Source: Sulfitobacter sp. SK012
GTDB lineage: Bacteria > Pseudomonadota > Alphaproteobacteria > Rhodobacterales > Rhodobacteraceae
NCBI RefSeq assembly: GCF_003352085.1
Contig: NZ_CP025804.1
Coordinates: forward strand, 1,922,001 to 1,986,000
Length of the DNA: 64,000 nucleotides
Reading direction: 5' to 3'
Positions 63,776 to 64,000 of the stretch are shown here, piece after piece. The translations under genes and the position numbers were made by a program. Position 1 is the first letter of the stretch. Every line of letters begins with the position of its first letter. Under the pieces are notes generated by a model. The model was not told where the DNA came from. It searched no databases and saw only the letters and a program-made list of their open reading frames with translations.

Positions 63776-64000
63776 ATGGCCGTGAAAACTTGGACGATGT
63801 CAATGTTCACAAGCGGCCTGTTGCTGCTCGGGAGTGCGGCAAGCGCTGAGGATCGACCGAACATCTTGCTGGTTATGGCGGATGATCTGGGTTGGACTGA
63901 TCTTGGCTCATATGGTAGCGAAATTGATACGCCGAATTTGGACACGTTGGCCCAACAAGGCATGCTGTTTACGGATTTTCATGCTTCAGTGTCGTGTTCT
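63776..64000 (+). CDS. Sulfatase, N-terminal part (runs off window)
   Basis: 75 residues visible: signal peptide (MFTSGLLLLGSAASA), then RPNILLVMADDLGWTDLGSY with the paired metal Asp residues of arylsulfatases. PNLDTLAQQGMLFTDFHAS follows, and the chain ends at SVSCS, where the formylglycine Cys of the CxPxR motif is expected. AGGAGG lies 8-9 nt before the ATG. An exported type I sulfatase is inferred; the rest and any maturation enzyme are outside the window. Confidence 0.88.
   Translation, partial: MAVKTWTMSMFTSGLLLLGSAASAEDRPNILLVMADDLGWTDLGSYGSEIDTPNLDTLAQQGMLFTDFHASVSCS

Overview
The window is one stretch of an alphaproteobacterial chromosome, most likely a Rhodobacterales (Rhodobacteraceae, Roseobacter-group) species. 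The evidence is conserved gene order rather than any single gene: argS-SPOR-nagZ-scpA-scpB; rpmF-plsX-fabH-ihfA-merR; lptF-lptG-lptD-surA-pdxA-rsmA; prfA-prmC-DUF4167; an erpA/dgt divergent pair; and a 360-residue-class dCTP deaminase. GC content is high over most of the window and visibly lower at about 43.7-44.3 kb and 60-62.2 kb. I cannot name the genus from sequence alone.

Layout. 1-2.2 kb: the 5' part of exonuclease III (xth), a regulatory gap with two exact DnaA boxes, then a small repeat protein ending in Thr-Thr-Ser-Cys units followed by an uncharacterised 353-residue protein. 2.2-10.1 kb: erpA facing dgt, a short Rossmann-like protein, argS, a SPOR protein, nagZ, scpA and scpB. 10.1-16.4 kb: mostly minus-strand housekeeping genes (dCTP deaminase, tRNA-Pro, merR-like, ihfA, fabH, plsX, rpmF, YceD/DUF177) with bamE divergent. 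16.5-23.3 kb: olsB-like acyltransferase, an ABC-F ATPase, an SDR, a GNAT, tyrS and anmK. 23.3-24.8 kb is a scar-like segment: a probable frameshifted gene, a NYN-LOTUS RNase-like gene and an integrase remnant. 24.8-43.6 kb: eno with two small coupled genes, transporters, a Fur-family regulator, a DEAD-box helicase, DUF533, SelO with a nucleoside hydrolase, mazG, an M20 hydrolase with two tandem ureohydrolases, prfA-prmC and DUF4167. 43.7-54.3 kb: the envelope operon lptF-lptG-lptD-surA-pdxA-rsmA, ending in a secreted-protein gene broken by an in-frame TGA, then pepA, holC and a retropepsin-like protease. 54.3-59.7 kb: marC, a second ABC-F ATPase, ndk, a TfoX-C protein and a lipoprotein alpha/beta hydrolase. 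59.7-64 kb is gene-poor and accessory-looking: small genes, hairpins, a perfect CtrA-type site, an alpha-methylacyl-CoA racemase-like gene and the start of a sulfatase.

How the genes work together. Many neighbours share 4-nt ATGA stop/start overlaps, so whole blocks are probably translated in a coupled way (eno-GNAT-cupin; nucleoside hydrolase-GNAT-SelO; lptF-lptG; surA-pdxA-rsmA-secreted protein; ABC-F-marC). Functional themes are outer-membrane biogenesis (lptD/F/G, surA, bamE), phospholipid and fatty-acid initiation (plsX, fabH, olsB), wall recycling (nagZ, anmK), chromosome condensation (scpAB, IHF-alpha) and translation (argS, tyrS, prfA, prmC, rpmF, rsmA, two ABC-F ATPases).

The strongest candidates for undescribed biology are (1) the Cys-ending repeat peptide gene and its coupled partner at 0.7-2.2 kb, (2) the rsmA-coupled secreted protein interrupted by a single TGA at 43.7-44.3 kb, and (3) a two-gene operon of tiny basic proteins behind a CtrA-type site at 60.1-60.7 kb. 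No CRISPR array, rRNA gene or intact insertion sequence was seen.
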